Shown here piece by piece: positions 41,935 through 56,034 of a stretch of DNA of 64,000 bases. The DNA is from Henricia sp. BOLD:AAB3569. Taxonomy: Eukaryota; Echinodermata; Asteroidea; Spinulosida; Echinasteridae. A program made the position numbers and the translations under genes. The stretch's first letter is position 1. Each line of letters begins with the position of its first letter. The stretch lies in NCBI GenBank assembly GCA_037783545.1, contig JBBELK010000666.1, positions 355,001 to 419,000 on the forward strand, in the 5' to 3' direction. The notes below the pieces were generated by a model. That model did not search any database, was not told the origin of the DNA, and saw nothing but the letters and a program-made list of their open reading frames with translations.

Positions 41935-44111
41935 CTAGAGGTATGACGTTTGTTGTTACAAACGCCAGGTGATCGGGTTAAATGAACATTTTGTGATGAA
42001 TTTCAGACGTTGTTATCACCTGTGGAATGGAAGTTCAGCAGCCGATTTCACGAAACTTTACGCAATTGCGCAAGTCCACTTACGCCAGTACTTGCGCAAT
42101 AACTTATGGCGTAAGTGGACTTGCGCAATTGCGTAAAGTTTCGTGAAATCGGCTGCTGTATACACTAATTCGGTAACTAATATCTCCTCCCTGCATATCC
42201 GCCATAGCTGGGGGTTGATAGCTTGCACCGTTTTGAGATATGAATTGTTGAAATAATAACCTTTGAAATCTTGTAATGTGACACCTGTGACGACATCATG
42301 ACGTCACAATTTTATGCACAAATTGTTGAACAATATGTTGAACATCAAGTTCTTAAATGTGGCGAAGGAATCATACCAATATCTGTTGTAGTTTTCAAGA
42401 TACAGCATTTTAAAACATCTCCGCTCCAAATTTGCGTAATTTGACACCACATTACGTAACCACCGTCCATGTAATGACGTCACCAATGGTATAGTCAAAA
42501 GGTCCACATGTGTGGAAACATTTCGTTCCGTAGAAATATGGTCAAATTCACTACCACTTTGGCTCTATTTGCATTCAAAGTGCTAAAAAATTGCACATTT
42601 TCGAACAACTTCCGGTTTGGACCGGAAGTAGGCGTCACACAGGGGTCATGACATCGTATGATTTGTTCAGTTCATTTAGACTGATCATGTTGTGAAAGAA
42701 TTGTTCAAGTATCTATTACGGTTCTTGAGATATGAATTTTGAAAATAATAACCTTTGAATTTTTGTAATTTGACACCTGTGACGATATCATGACGTCACA
42801 ATGTTGTGCACAAATTGTTCAACAATTTGATAAACATCAAGTTCTTAAATGTGGCGAAAGAATCATGCAAATATCTGCTGTAGTTCTCAAGATACAGCAT
42901 TTTAAAACAATTCAGCTCCAAATTTGCGTATTTTGACACCACATTACGTAACCACCGTCCATGTGATGACGTCACAAATGGTATAGTCAAAAAGTCTACA
43001 TGTGTGGAAACATTTCGTTCCGTAGAAATATGGTCAAATTCACTACCACTTTGAATCTATTTGCATTCAAAACGCTTACAAAATGCACATTTTCGAACAA
43101 CTTCCGGTTTGGACCGGAAGTAGGCGTCACACAGGGGTCATGACATCGTATGATTTGTTCAGTTCATTTAGACTTATCATGTTGTGAAAGAATTGTTCAA
43201 GTATCTATTACGGTTCTTGAGATATGAATTTTGGAAATAATAACCTTTCAATTTTTGTAATTTGACACCTGATGACGTCATGATTACGTCACACTTGATG
43301 CCATCGTGATACTATACATTCTGGTGAAAGTCTGCCGTAGGGCCTATGTCTGTATCTAATTTACTAACGATTCAGCTTGGTTTGATAGGCATTGTTGCTG
43401 GTAAGTGTAAAAACTGAGATTCTCAGTTTCGTTGAACTTTGACCTCCAATTGACCCCAGAAGGAAGGGTCAGATGAAAATGCCCACACAAAGAAAGTTGT
43501 AGCACAGAATGTCATCTGTAAACCTGCCAAATACGAAGATCCTGGGTCACGTGGTTTTCAAGACGGAAGCATTTTAAAATATGCATATTTTGTTTTTTTG
43601 GGGGGTGTAATTTGATACTTGATGACGTCACGATGACGTCACGCTTGATGCCATCATAATATTATACACGCTGGTGAAAGTCTGCCATAGGACCTATGCC
43701 TGTACTTAGTTACTTAAAGATTCAGCTTGGTTTGATGGGCATTGTTGCTCAATAAGTGCAAAAATTGCGATTTTCGTTTTCGTTGAACTTTGACCTCAGA
43801 TTGACCCCAGAAGGAAGGGTCAGATGAAAATGCCCACACGAAGAAAATCGTAGGCCATGATCTTATCTATAAGCCTGTCAAATACGAAAATCATGGGTCA
43901 CGTGGTTTTCCAGACGGAAGCATTTTAAAACATGCATATTTTGGTCATTTTTGGGTTGTAATTTGATACCTAATGACGTCACAATGACGTCACCCTTGTA
44001 TGCACATCTTCACATTGGGGTTGATGTTCCTACAAAGTTTCAAGTTGATAGCTTGAACCGTTTTGAAGAAAAGCTCTGGAAACGTTTGAGTGGAAAAAGA
44101 AAAAAAAAAAA
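41935..44111 (-). mobile_element. Helitron-like unit 1 of a head-to-tail array
   Basis: On the minus strand the unit ends with a short hairpin (GGCGTTTGTAACAACAAACG), a few bases, then CTAG followed by T: the hairpin plus CTRR 3' end of Helitrons. The opposite end is a T-rich start containing TCTTTTTCC. The interior has tandem sub-blocks of about 355 bases with TGACGTCA words, TTTGACCTC-AATTGACCCC and GAAGGAAGGGTCAGATGAAA. It carries the 124-base hairpin MITE at 42036-42159. No Rep/helicase is visible, so it is non-autonomous. Confidence 0.6.
42036..42159. mobile_element. 124-base hairpin MITE, CAGCAGCCGATTTCACGAAA arms (copy 1)
   Basis: CAGCAGCCGATTTCACGAAA, ACTTTACGCAATTGCGCAAG and on, then the inverted copy. 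The arms pair almost throughout. Related copies at 47125-47247 and 60472-60634. Confidence 0.8.
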
Positions 44112-47014
44112 ACTAGACATTGGCGTTTTTTTTTTTTTAAAACGCAAGGTGATCGGGCGATATGAATATTGACCTCATTATGACGTCACACTTGGTTGAA
44201 ATTGGTTGAAAACTTGAGTTGGTCGATGTTTCAAAAGAAATATCCACATATCGATTGCCAGTATTGGAATTGTCAAGACATGACTATTCAACGCTAAAGA
44301 TGTGTATATGATGACGTCACTATTGGCACAGTCAATCTCATCATGACGTCACAATTGTGTGCAAACCACAGATATCTATTTTAATAGATATCTGTGGTGC
44401 ACACCTAGAGATGAGGGTAGATGTTCTCACCAAGTTTCATATTGATCTTATTCTATGACGATCCATGCAGTAGGTTTTAACGGTCAGTTTTAAGTTGCCT
44501 AGTAAGTGCAAAACTGAGATTTGTTTTCGCTAAACTTTGACCTTGAATTGACCCGCAGAAGGAAGGGTAAAATAAAAATGCTCAGCAAAAGAAAATTGTA
44601 AGTCTGAATCTGATCTGTGCTAAATATGAAGACCCTGCGTCACTTGATTTTCGAAACGGAAATGTTTTAAAACATGCTTATTTTCGTTATTTTTGGGCTG
44701 TAATTTGATACTTGATGACGTCACAATTATGCCACACTATACATGCTGCTGAAATTCTGCCAAAGGGCTTATACCTGTATCTGGTTTCTTAAAGGCAGTA
44801 TACACGATTGGTATCTATCTCAAAAATCTGAAATGTTCACCATAGAAAACTTTCCCTGAATTGGTTTTATCTGAAGTGCTAGTCTTTGAGAAATGAGTAA
44901 AACAATTAGTTTTCGTCTCATGAGACGAAAATTCATTTCGCCCCAAAACCATTTCCCCCCCCCCCCCCCAAGTGCCATTTTTTCCCCAAACCACTTCGCC
45001 CGAGTGCCATTTCATCCCAAATCACTTTGTCCAAACAAAACCCAAATGTTAGTTCGTGCACAGGCCGTGGTTCAGGGCGAAGTGGTTTTGGGGCAAAATG
45101 ACTGCAAACTCTTTTGTGACTGTTTTCTCAATAGTTAGACGAAGTACGGAGCTTGTTTTTGCTCAGGTTGGTTTTAATTATGCATATCTTCAATCACACA
45201 GGGAAACTATTTGTAACAGTCTACCAATCATGTACATGTATATATACTATATTTAAAGATCCTGCTTGGTTTCATAAGCATAGTTGCTGAACGGTGCAAA
45301 AATTGAGATGTATATATACGTCTTTATTAAACTTTGACCTCGAATTGACCCCATAAGGAAGGGTCAGATGTAAACGCACATACAAAGAAAGTCGTAGCCC
45401 AGAATTTCATCTATAATCCTGCTGAATACGAAGATCCTGGGTCACGTGGTTTTCAAGAAGGAAGCATTTTAAAACATGCATATTCGGGTTATTTAGGGGG
45501 TGTAATTCAATACTTGATGACGTCAAGATAATGTCACGCCTGATGCCATCATAATATACATGCTGGTGAAAGTCTGCCATAGGACATATGTCTGTGCTTC
45601 ATTTTAAAAAAATTAAGCTTGGTTTCATGGACAACGCTGCTCAATAGGTGCAAAAATTGAAATTTTCGTTTTCGTTGAACTTTGACCTCTAATTGACCTC
45701 AGAAGGAAGAGTCAGATGAAAATGCCCACACGAAGAAAATTGTTGGCCATGATCCTATCTATTAGTCTGCCAAATACGAAGATCCTGGGTCACGTGGTTT
45801 TGCAGACGGAAGCATTTTAAAAATTTAGCGTAATTTGACACCACATTGCGTAACCACCGTCCACGTGATGACGTCACCATTGGTATAGTCATAAGGTCCA
45901 CATGTGTGGAAACATTTCGTTCCGTAGAACTATGGTCAAATTTACTGCCACTTTAAATCTATTTGCATTCAAAATTCAAATAAATTGCACATTTTCGAAC
46001 AACTTCCGGTTTGGACCGGAAGTAGGCGTCACACAGGTGTCATGACATCGTATGATTTGTTCAGTTCATTTAGACTTATCATGTTGTTAAAGAATTTTTC
46101 AAGTATCTATTACGGTTCTTGAGATATAAATTTTGGAAATAATAACCTTTGAATTTTTGTAATTTGACACCTGATGACGTCATGATTACGTCACACTTGA
46201 TGCCATCATGATACTATACATGCTAGTGAAAGTCTGCCATATGGCTTATGTCTGTATCTAATTTACTAAAGATCCAGCTTGGTTTAATGGGCGTTGTTGC
46301 TCGGTAAGTGTAAAAATTAAGATTTCCGTTTTCGTTGAACTTTGACCTCCAATTGACCCCAGAAGGAAGGGTCGAATGAAAATGCCCACACAAAGAAAAT
46401 TGTAGCCAACTATCTCGTCCATAAGCATGCCAAATACGAAGATCTTGAGTCACATGGTTTTCGAGACGGAAGCATTTTACAACATGCATATTTTGGTTAT
46501 TTTTGGGATGTAATTTGATACTTGATGACGTCACGATGACGTCACACGTGATGCCATCATAATATTATACATGCTGGTGAAAGTCTGCCATAGGACCTAT
46601 ACCTGTACTTAGTTTCTTAAAGATTCATCTTGATTTGATGGACATTGCTGCTCAATAAGTGCATAAATTGAGATTTTCGTTTTCGTTGAACTTTGACCTC
46701 AAATTGACCCCAGAAGGAAGGGTCAGATGAAAATGCCCACACGAAGAAAATTGTTGGCCATGATCTAATCTATGAGCCTGCCAAATACAAAGATCATGGG
46801 TCACGTGGTTTTCCAGGCGGAAGCATTTTAAAACATGCATATTTTGGTCATTTTTTGGTTGTAATTTGATACCCGATGACGTCACGGTGACGTCACACTT
46901 GTATGCACACCTTTCCATTGGGGTTGATGTTCCTACCAAGTTTCAAGTTGATAGCTTTAACAGTTTTGAAGAAAAGCTCTGGAAACGTTTGAGCAGAAAA
47001 AGAAGAAAAAAAAA
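44112..47014 (-). mobile_element. Helitron-like unit 2
   Basis: Same minus-strand CTAG end (44112-44115) with hairpin arms GGCGTTTT/AAAACGC and the AGGTGATCGGG phrase. Same 355-base sub-blocks, longer than unit 1. It contains a palindromic insert near 44935-45110 (TTCGCCCCAAAACCA / TGGTTTTGGGGC) with a C-run. Its first part resembles unit 4. Confidence 0.6.
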
Positions 47015-49221
47015 CTAGAGGTATGACGTTTGTTGTTACAAACGCCAGGTGATCGGGTTAAATGAACATTTTGTGATGAATTTCAGACGTTGTTATCACC
47101 TGTGGAATGGCAAAAATGGAAGTTCAGCAGCCGATTTCACGAAACTTTACGCAATTGCGCAAGTCCACTTACGCCATTACTTGCGCAATAACTTATGGCG
47201 TAAGTGGACTTGCGCAATTGCGTAAAGTTTCGTGAAATCGGCTGCTGTATACACTAATCCGGTAACTAATATCTCCTCCCTGCATATCCGCCATAGCTGG
47301 GGGTTGATAGCTCGCACCGTTTTGAGATATGAATTGTTGAAATAATAACCTTTGAAATCTTGTAATGTGACACCTGTGACGACATCATGACGTCACAATT
47401 TTGTGCACAAATTTTTCAACAATTTGATAAACATCAAGTTCTTAAATGTGGCGAAAGAATCATGCAAATATCTGCTGTAGTTCTCAAGATACAGCATTTT
47501 AAAACATCTCAGCTCCAAATTTGCGTGATTTGACACCACATTACGTAACCACCGTCCATGTAATGACGTCACCAATGGTATAGTCAAAAGGTCCACATGT
47601 GTGGAAACATTTCGTTCCGTAGAAATATGGTCAAATTCACTACCACTTTGAATCTATTTGCATTCAAAATGCTAAAAAATTGCACATTTTCGAACAACTT
47701 CCGGTTTGGACCGGAAGTAGGCGTCACACAGGGGTCATGACATCGTATGATTTGTTCAGTTCATTTAGACTTATCATGTTGTGAAAGAATTGTTCAAGTA
47801 TCTATTACGGTTCTTGAGATATGGATTTTGAAAATAATAACCTTTGAATTTTTGTAATTTGACACCTGTGACGATATCATGACGTCACAATGTTGTGCAC
47901 AAATTGTTCAACAATTTGATAAACATCAAGTTCTTAAATGTGGCGAAAGAATCATGCAAATATCTGCTGTAGTTCTCAAGATACAGCATTTTAAAACAAT
48001 TCGGCTCCAAATTTGCGTATTTTGACGCCACATTACGTAACCACCGTCCATGTGATGACGTCACAAATGGTATAGTCAAAAAGTCTACATGTGTGGAAAC
48101 ATTTCGTTCCGTAGAAATATGGTCAAATTCACTACCACTTTGAATCTATTTGCATTCAAAACGCTTACAAAATGCACATTTTCGAACAACTTCCGGTTTG
48201 GACCGGAAGTAGGCGTCACACAGGGGTCATGACATCGTATGATTTGTTCAGTTCATTTAGACTTATCATGTTGTGAAATAATTGTTCAAGTATCTATTAC
48301 GGTTCTTGAGATATGAATTTTGGAAATAATAACCTTTGAATTTTTGTAATTTGACACCTGATGACGTCATGATTACGTCACACTTGATGCCATCGTGATA
48401 CTATACATTCTGGTGAAAGTCTGCCGTAGGGCCTATGTCTGTATCTAATTTACTAACGATTCAGCTTGGTTTGATAGGCATTGTTGCTGGTAAGTGTAAA
48501 AACTGAGATTCTCAGTTTCGTTGAACTTTGACCTCCAATTGACCCCAGAAGGAAGGGTCAGATGAAAATGCCCACACAAAGAAAATTGTAGCACAGAATG
48601 TCATCTGTAAACCTGCCAAATACGAAGATCCTGGGTCACGTGGTTTTCAAGACGGAAGCATTTTAAAATATGCATATTTTGTTTTTTTGGGGGGTGTAAT
48701 TTGATACTTGATGACGTCACGATGACGTCACGCTTGATGCCATCATAATATTATACACGCTGGTGAAAGTCTGCCATAGGACCTATGCCTGTACTTAGTT
48801 ACTTAAAGATTCAGCTTGGTTTGATGGGCATTGTTGCTCAATAAGTGCAAAAATTGCGATTTTCGTTTTCGTTGAACTTTGACCTCAGATTGACCCCAGA
48901 AGGAAGGGTCAGATGAAAATGCCCACACGAAGAAAATCGTAGGCCATGATCTTATCTATAAGCCTGCTAAATACGAAAATCATGGGTCACGTGGTTTTCC
49001 AGACGGAAGCATTTTAAAACATGCATATTTTAGTCATTTTTGGGTTGTAATTTGATACCCAATGACGTCACAATGACGTCACCCTTGTATGCACACCTTC
49101 ACATTGGGGTTGATGTTCCTACAAAGTTTCAAGTTGATAGCTTGAACCGTTTTGAAGAAAAGCTCTGGAAACGTTTGAGTGGAAAAAGAAAAAAAAACAA
49201 AAAAACAAAAAAAAAAAAAAA
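47015..49221 (-). mobile_element. Helitron-like unit 3 (near copy of unit 1)
   Basis: CTAG at 47015-47018. The sequence closely follows unit 1 at a constant offset of about 5089 bases, including the hairpin MITE at the same internal position (47125-47247). It is therefore a segmental copy, not an independent insertion. Confidence 0.65.
47125..47247. mobile_element. Hairpin MITE (copy 2, duplicated with its unit)
   Basis: Nearly identical to 42036-42159 and at the same site in the Helitron-like unit. Confidence 0.8.
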
Positions 49222-51605
49222 CTAGAGCTTCGCGTTTGTGTTTTTTACAAACGCAAGGTGATCGGGTGACATAAACATTGAAATGATGATGACGACACAG
49301 TTTTGAGATTGTTTGAAAACTTGAGTTGTTTGATGTTGAAAAAGTATTGGAATTCTCAAGACATGACTCTGACTATTCAACGCTAAAATTGTGTATCTGA
49401 TGACGTCATAATTGTCAATTTCATCATAACGTTACTATTGTGTGCACAGATTGTTCAAGTATCTACTGAAGAACAAGTTTTGACATGTATATGTGGTGAA
49501 AGAATCTTTTCAATATCTATTACAGTTCTAAAGATGTTGTCATTTGAGATCATATTACTGTAGTATATCGCCGTGTGGGGAGTTGGGGTTCAATTGCATC
49601 TAGAATAAACTGACGCTCCAGTCAACTTGAGTTGCGGTCCACCATGTCCATTTTATTTCCAACACAGCAACGATTTCCAGCATGTCACATTCACAGTTTT
49701 CGGGGAGAAGACATATTTACTCTGGTCCGCCGACTAAGGCTAGCCGTACATAATTACACCCAAGATACAACAGCTAAGTCACCAAAAGTAAATGTCCTTG
49801 TGCTATCAAGTTTTCATTCAAGTGTTCAACTTTCCTGGCGATGATGCCACGGAAACTAGCAGTTTTACATCTTCAAAAGTCAAATTTTCTCGGTTGTAAA
49901 TCAAGCCCTGCTTATTATGTCTTGTCTGTCTGACTTATCCACTACACGCGCACATGTATACGTGTATCATTGGCCGTGTGGCCCAGACATCCTCCTTAAA
50001 AAGATACATTATGACCTCTGACCCGAGACAGGCCGCCTAGATACAAGTTCTATTATTAGAAGTCGAGCACTATATATGGGCGCAAATCGTCAGATTAGTG
50101 GAGGCTTGGCATAGCGCCCTCAAACGACTGAGTTAGCTTAATTATCAAGGGACCCAACAAATAATTTCTCCACATTACGTAACCACCGTACACGTGATGA
50201 CGTCATCAGTGGTATATATGTAGTCATAAAGTCCACATGTGAGGGAACATTTCGTTCCGTAGAACTATGGTCAAATTCCCTACCACTTTGGCTCTATTTG
50301 CATTCAAAGTGCTAAAAAAGTGTACATTTTCGAACCTCTTCCGGTTTGAACCGGAGGTTTGGGTCACACAGGGGTCATACCATTGTATGATTTGTTCAGT
50401 TCATTGCGACCTATCATGCTGTGAAAGAATTTTTCAAGTATCTATTACGATTCTTGAGATATGAATTTTTGAAATAATAACCATTTAATTTTTGTAATTT
50501 GACACCTGTGACGATATCATGACGTCACAATGTTGTGCACAAATTGTTCAACAATTTGATAAACATCAAGTTCTTAAATGTGGCGAAAGAATCATGCAAA
50601 TATCTGTTGTAGTTCTCAAGATACAGCATTTTTAAACAATTCAGCTCCAAATTTGCGTATTTTGACACCACATTACGTAACTACCGTCCATGTGATGACG
50701 TCACCAATGGTATAGTCAAAAAGTCCACATGTGTGGAAACATTACGTTCCGTAGAAATATGGTCAAATTCACTACCACTTTGAATCTATTTGCATTAAAA
50801 CGCTTTAAAAAATGCACATTTTAGAACAACTTCCGGTTTGGACCGGAAGTAGGCGTCACACAGGGGTCATGACATTGTATGATTTGTTCAGTTCATTTAG
50901 ACTTATCATGTTGTGAAAGAATTGTTCAAGTATCTATTACGGTTCTTGAGATATGAATTTTGGAAATAATAACCTTTGAATTTTTGTAATTTGACACCTG
51001 ATGACGTCATGATTACGTCACACTTGATGCCATCATGATACTATACATTCTGGTGAAAGTCTGCCGTAGGGCCTATGTCTGTATCTAATTTACTAACGAT
51101 TCAGCTTGGTTTGATAGGCATTGTTGCTGGTAAGTGTAAAAACTGAGATTCTCAGTTTCGTTGAACTTTGACCTCCAATTGACCCCAGAAGGAAGGGTCA
51201 GATGAAAATACCCACACAAAGAAAATAGTAGCAGAGAATGTCATCTATAAACCTGCCAAATACGAAGATCCTGGGTCACGTGGTTTTCAAGACGGAAGCA
51301 TTTTAAAATATGCATATTTTGGTTTTTTGGGGGTGTAATTTGATACTTGATGACGTCACGATGACGTCACGCTTGATGCCATCATAATATTATACACGCT
51401 GGTGAAAGTCTGCCATAGGACCTATGCCTGTACCTAGTTACTTAAAGATTCAGCTTGGTTTGATGGGCATTGTTGCTCAATAAGTGCAAAATGTGAGATT
51501 TTCGTTTTCGTTGAACTTTGACCTCAGATTGACCCCAGAAGGAAGGGTTATATGAAAATGCCCACACAAAGAAAATTGTAGGCCATGATCCTATCTATAA
51601 GTCTG
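49222..51605 (-). mobile_element. Helitron-like unit 4, left part
   Basis: CTAG at 49222-49225, hairpin GCGTTTGT/ACAAACGC. The opening part matches unit 2. Bases 49560-50160 are unique to this unit and contain an unrecognised 70-codon frame (49632-49844). The unit is split by the retrotransposon at 51606-62260 and ends at about 62495. Confidence 0.6.
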
Positions 51606-52909
51606 CTATTTGCACAACCGCCGACGTTGAGGGCTGCGTAGGAATCTACGCAGTCTCGAGTATACCAACCCGTCGGGTGGACGTGTGTGTGATCGCTCGG
51701 GATAATCAATGGTTTTGAATTATCATCCATTAGCTGATATATTTCGAGGAAAATGAAAGTGCAGCAGTGTGTTACCTAGCGTCGAGTTGGGATGTTTTGT
51801 AAGGCGAAATCAGGTAACCAGAGTAATTTAGAGGCATTTAAACATTTGCGAGGTGTGGGCAGCACCGCGCACCAGTATTACGCAGCTTCAAGCAATCGAC
51901 GTTACCGCACGCATGGTTGGCACTACGTTGGGTAAGCCTACACGTACGTACATAGTCAAATTGGCTCTTTCTCAACAATGGTAGAGCGCGCTCCAGTAAT
52001 TCCCTTTGAATTTTCGCGTGCCTTAAGCAATGCACCCCTCATTGGGCTTGCGTGTGTATTATAGGCTATAGTGCCAATATGCTGTGTGCATGGTTATGCT
52101 GCCTCGTCGTGTTTTATGTACCGGACAAGTTTCCAACTACATGTACTCGTTTGCTGAATGTGCTGAAGATGGACATGATTTACGCCTTAGTTGAGGTACG
52201 AATTGCTTCAATGCTTTATATGTCATAAGATATTATTCAGTTTTGGTAAAACATCTGTCAGGCCCATAAATATGGCGAATTAGGCCTAGTAGTCTCAGGC
52301 TCGTATTTTATAGGTATCACCCGTGTGGCGACGGGGGCCCAGTCATTCGACAGGTATACAGGTATACAGCCAAATATTTTGTACGTATACAAATGCATAC
52401 GACTCTTTAATTAAGTTTGTAAGCCCACCATGCACAAGTACGCATTATAACAATAAAAAATAAAAAAAAACAAACAAAAAAGGCTAAGGGCAGTTTAACA
52501 CACGCGTCTCCGAAACAGTGCTTTTCTCCGCCTTTTCATGGAGCCAGGCGGCCAAGGTACAGCGTGGGTCGGAGAAGGCATGGGCAGGTGAAATGTTTTC
52601 GATAATAGGCGTTTACACAAACAGTTTCCGAAATTTCAACTTTCTTTGTTGCTTTTTTCGTGCTCCCTATAGGAAACGGCGGATGCCAAGGATGGTTGGC
52701 AAGACATCGACCAATTGCAAGGTCTGGAAGACCGCTGGAGGGAGAATTTGTTCACCTTGGCGTCCTATGGATCTATATGGGGGACAACGTCGAGATCTGG
52801 AGCGAATGCTCCAACGGGTAAACAAGGCTCAGGGTGCAATGCTAGCATGTTTATAAACGGGGCACGCCCTTGAATCATGGGAATTAAAATACCAGTTTGG
52901 CAGGTTCGT

Positions 52910-55510
52910 TGGATGATAGAGGGCGGGCCTCCTTCAAGATTCGTAGTTCGGAAAGTGCCCTCACAATTCTTGTTTTGTTATTGCTCGAGCATGTATAGCG
53001 AGCGCAATATAACAATAAAAAAGGAGTCAGCCTAGCATTTGGGAAATCTGGTGTTGGCCTTTTGTTTCAAGGTACCTGTGTTAGCGCCCTCATAGGTAAT
53101 GGAACAAGCCCTAAGTGGCAAGTGAATGGACTCTTGCTTACTAAATGTATGAAGTGGAGGACGGGCCCCCAAACGCGCAGTTTAAGCGCATCTTTTGTTA
53201 GGCAATTTACGAAGCACGGGTTGGGCTTCCGAGTATCAAGGCGTAGATCGTATTTCTATGGACCAGGACTGGTCCCTGAGTACATGTGGGCTATTTCACA
53301 GTGGGTGGTCATTTGAGTAGATTACAGTTTAACCCATCCTGGATAACTTTATCAGTGCATATACATGTTATGAGTGATTTTATATGACGGGTAATATGAA
53401 GGACAAGCTACAGAACTATTTTTACATAATTCTACGAGTTATTCGTTTTTAATTTCTCTATTTACATGCACTTTTAACACCATTTTGGAGTCTCATTTCA
53501 AGTTTTGCATTAGTTTAAGTGCAATCATTTGTTGATGATGCATTATTGTGGTGATCATTTGGTGATCAATCATGGATATATAGTGTTCAACAATATTGTG
53601 AAACTTGGGTTGTTGTAATTCGGTCAACAACAAAAAAACAAACAAACAAACAAAATATGGTAATGTCCTCTCCAGGTCAAGGTATTCCACACAATGGAAT
53701 AGTTTGGAGATATGTACTCACAAAGATGTTTGTATCATCACATGACACATTTGATGGAGTAAATATGACAATTTGATCGTGGAAGAGATTTGAGTAAATT
53801 TTATCAAGATCATATTCAGGGTTGTGGAAAATCCGTTAAACATTTGTCCTCTCCAGGACAGCATTCAATTGTAATATAACATGTCAACCATGATTGAAAT
53901 ATTTCGTTGTTAGGTTTGTAAAATTAACAGTACCATTCCTTCTAACAGGACAGTGCATGGCATTACCATTTCAACATTTAGTCTGGCCATTATATTGTGA
54001 TATTCTGTGTTTAACAAAATGTCCTCTCCAGACAACCAATTACAAATTATTATTTCAGTGAAAAAAAAATAAACACGTTAATCATAATGCCACGCTCTGA
54101 TATTTTGTGAATTATTAGTATACATCCTGAAGTTTTTAGATCAACAAACTTTTGTGAGTTGGACAAGTTTGAAATTTTACCCCGATTTGCCAGTGAGACT
54201 GAAAGTGTACACTTATTGTGAAATAGCCCATGTCTTAATTTCCAGTTCCTTCGAGGAGGCAGAGCATGGGCCTCTGAATGCTATGCTGTTGTTCGTGAGC
54301 ACGTCAATTATACTGAATGATAGATATGTGTCGCCATTAGGCAGCAAGCATAGATGCACTGGGGGTTTGGCTTGACAATACTTAAAGTTTCGTCATAACC
54401 CCAGTCAGAATCTGTATAGGCCGAGGACGGGCCTCTAAAGGGCAAGTTCAAAGTACCCATAGATTACATGTGTACTTGCCGAGATCGGGCCTCTGAATAC
54501 TAAGTGGTAATACATATTCCACATGTACTCGGTACTAGACAGAGGACGGACCGAGTAAATATTGCCCACGTACTCTATATACTAGATAGAGGGCGGGCCT
54601 CCCAATGCCAAGTTTAATATGCTCATAGCTTGCATGTGTACTAGGCAGAGGAGGGCCTCTAAATGCCAAGTTGAGATGCCAAGTTCTGATGTGACGCTAA
54701 TTTTGGCATGGGTACCCTTTACTAGACAGCCGACCTCTGAATTAGCGTATCCCTATTAATATGCGCTCTTATTTGGTATTGGTACACAAGGGCGTGTACA
54801 TAGGCAGAGGACGGGTCTCTGAATTCAAAATTTCAATAAAAATCAATTTTATGAATGCCAAATTTTAATGTGCCGATGTTTTCTATGTGTATAGATACAG
54901 GTACTAGGCACAGACGGGTCCCTGTATGTCAAGTGTAATATACCCATAAATGGCGTGTGTGCTAGAGGACGGGCCTCGGGACACCAAGCTTAAAGTTGCA
55001 TTGCCCGTGTTTCGGTGAAAGGATTAAACATAAAAATTAATTTACACAAGCGAACGAATTTATAAAGCTTACGTGTCTCTGTAACGAAAAATATAAAAAA
55101 CTTAAGTTTCCGACGTCGGGAGTTGGAGATGCAGGCCTTTTTCTTGAAACGTGCTTTTCATGTTGTGCATGTGCGCGTGCGCTCGTATGTACATGGTGTG
55201 TGTGCAATGTGCACATGTGCGCGCACATGTGCATTTGCGTCATGGCCCTGTCGATTGGGTGACCTGCCAGCCATTTGGTCGTTTCTTGTTTTTGATCGAC
55301 TGGCGTTGGTCCTTGACGGATTTTTTACGTTGCCAAGTGGGGGCTGATAACTTTTTCTATTCGGGAAAGTTACCTATTTTACCCTAAAAAAAAAAAATAT
55401 ATATATATATATACACAGAGGGCGGGCCTCTGTATGAATGTACCCTTGATTTGCATGTGTACTCGGTACCAGGCTGAGGGCGTGCCTCTGAATGCCAGGC
55501 TTATGGTACA
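52910..55510. repeat. Dispersed, diverged copies of the minisatellite phrase
   Basis: GAGGACGGGCCTCTGAATGC-like phrases recur irregularly (near 52920, 53160, 54255, 54423, 54487, 54543, 54590, 54650, 54810, 54965, 55420, 55480), separated by diverged spacers. They look like an older, decayed part of the array at 56035. GTCCTCTCCAGG recurs near 53665, 53848 and 54023. Nothing coding is supported apart from the gag-like scrap noted under the host element. Confidence 0.6.
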
Positions 55511-55529
55511 TGTGCAATGTAACCATATT

Positions 55530-56020
55530 TTGCGTATTACAATCGGGTCACGGTCTTAGATGAGAGACATTCTATGATTTGAAGCAAAAAAGCCCCTTTT
55601 CCCCTTGTCCAATCAAAATGTTTCATATATGAGTGGGACGGGAATTTTATGTAGTTTATTCATAAGTGCGAGTTGAATCTGTGTGTCACAGAGAACGACC
55701 GTGCCGTTCAATTCAGTGAGACAACCTACTGAAAAATGATCAGTAATCGTGTTGACCTCCATTGACTTTGCCGATTTTGAGGTTCAACACCCGTTCTTTG
55801 AGTGAAAAAAGCCCCTTTTCCCCGTGCATCATATATTTTATGAAATAATAACCAAACTAAAGGTAATACTCTGTACTTTGAAATGCATAGCGAGTTGGGG
55901 AGAAACATAGACGTACTTTTTTTATGTACTCACAAAAGTTCGCAGTGAGGGGCTGTTTTCCGTGTCATTTTCCTGCGCTGAGCGTAGGGTCACGGAGCTC
56001 AGCGAGCAGATGCGCGCAAG
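55530..56020 (+). repeat. 490-base repeat, copy 1 (partner at 63062-63550)
   Basis: Nearly identical, in the same orientation, to 63062-63550: AATCGGGTCA, GGTCTTAGATGAGAGACAT, GCAAAAAAGCCCCTTTT through CGGAGCTCAG-GAGCAGATGCG. It directly precedes the minisatellite. Confidence 0.8.
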
Positions 56021-56034
56021 TTCATGGTGCAAAT

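Noticed and set aside
42304-48079. Similar 64-67-codon minus frames repeated in the array (MDLLTIPLVTS, MTIPFVTSSHG)
   Set aside because: They recur only because the underlying units are duplicated. They have no domain and no consistent start context, so they are not supported as genes.
55037-55387. Overlapping plus and minus frames around 55.1-55.4 kb
   Set aside because: The region is a GTGCACATGTGCGC-type low-complexity stretch, and the frames lack motifs.
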